DNA from: Verrucomicrobiota bacterium | GTDB taxonomy: Bacteria > Verrucomicrobiota > Verrucomicrobiia > Limisphaerales > UBA9464 | Length of the DNA stretch: 5,795 nt | Assembly: GCA_017302195.1 (NCBI GenBank) | Contig: JAFLEG010000326.1 | Span: 1-5,795 of the forward strand | Direction of reading: 5' to 3' | Part shown: positions 5,551 to 5,795 of the stretch, piece by piece | Layout of the letters: every line of letters starts with the position of its first letter | Numbering within the stretch: the stretch's first letter is position 1 | Notes under the pieces: model-generated | The model's input: the letters and a program-made list of their open reading frames with translations, nothing else | Databases searched by the model: none | Told to the model about the DNA's origin: nothing | Position numbers and translations under genes: made by a program

Positions 5551-5571
5551 AGCAAAGCATCGTGCTTCGCT
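5551..5571 (-). repeat. Inverted repeat just upstream of the TPR membrane gene
   Basis: On the minus strand AGCGAAGCA and TGCTTTGCT flank a CGA loop, giving a 9-bp stem with one G-T wobble. It ends seven bases before the proposed GTG start. In mRNA it could mask the start region. It could also be another dispersed hairpin. It argues against the longest start at 5694, because coding through it gives an unremarkable stretch before the first membrane helix. Confidence 0.5.
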
Positions 5572-5607
5572 TCCTGCATCCGGAATCCGCGGCGCCTCAG
5601 GCCGGGA

Positions 5608-5795
5608 TGGGCTCACACGAAGGACGCAAAGGACACAGAGGAGGGGAAGGACGTGGCGACGTTCAAGGTCCCCGCCCGTAGGAGACGAGGTCACTCTGAA
5701 TTCTTCCCTGCTGCGTTGGGCTCACACGAAGGACGCGAAGGACGCAGGGGAAGGGAGGGAGTGATGAGGTTCAGGGTCCCCGTCCATAGGAGACG
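5608..5795 (+). repeat. Two direct repeat units upstream of the TPR membrane gene
   Basis: Unit 1 (5608-5694) and unit 2 (5717-5795, cut by the window end) both begin TGGGCTCACACGAAGGACGC, continue through degenerate AAGGACGCA-type short repeats, then GGTCCCCG, and end in the TAGGAGACG element. The offset is 109 bp at the start and 108 bp at the end. The GTAGGAGACGAGGTCAC part links these units to the composite repeats elsewhere in the window. Read on the minus strand, unit 1 yields LLCVLCVLRVS, typical of repeat sequence translated by chance. Confidence 0.8.

Noticed and set aside
5545..5694. N-terminal extension of the membrane TPR protein from the ATG at 5694
   Set aside because: It would be translated from a dispersed repeat and a hairpin, giving low-complexity sequence before the first membrane helix.
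5480..5764. Plus-strand open frame over the 109-bp repeats
   Set aside because: It is Arg/Thr-rich translation of repeat DNA with no start signal or domain features.

Overview
The window is GC-rich bacterial chromosome with every recognisable gene on the minus strand. The mix suggests Verrucomicrobiota, perhaps the Pedosphaera/Limisphaera side: a lipoprotein-type xylose-isomerase-like barrel protein, a family M29 aminopeptidase, ProB next to MazG, a membrane-anchored TPR protein, and gaps crowded with short dispersed repeats. This is inference from gene style; no rRNA or other phylogenetic marker is present.

Reading along the minus strand (right to left): 5608-5795 is a repeat-filled upstream region with two tandem units about 109 bp apart. 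4129-5544 encodes a protein with about five membrane segments followed by a TPR-like helical domain; its stop codon lies inside a 7-bp tandem array. 3784-4128 is a noncoding, repeat-rich gap. 3768-1919-813 is a tight cluster: proB (GTG start, broken by a frameshift at 3099-3105), mazG 18 bp downstream, and an M29 aminopeptidase 12 bp further on, probably one transcript. 498-812 is a second repeat-rich gap. 497-27 is a lipoprotein sugar-phosphate-isomerase-like gene that stops about halfway through its barrel.

The most striking non-genic feature is a composite repeat present twice in opposite orientation, at 568-784 and 3870-4148, bracketing the proB-mazG-aminopeptidase cluster. Both copies have the same internal order: a GGATGAG-type heptamer array, a block containing GTAGGAGACGAGGTCAC, a variable spacer, then a block with a GC-rich REP-like hairpin. 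A 35-bp core is identical between the copies. Parts of the same family recur at 5676-5694 and 5784-5795, and a further divergent hairpin copy at 4003-4032 faces the one at 3873-3907, like a REP doublet.

The genes do not form an obvious single pathway: ProB starts proline synthesis, MazG cleans noncanonical NTPs, and the M29 enzyme trims peptides. No new multi-gene system is evident. What merits attention is the broken proB, the half-length isomerase gene, the degenerate second half of MazG, and the repeat family that shapes the gaps and one gene end.
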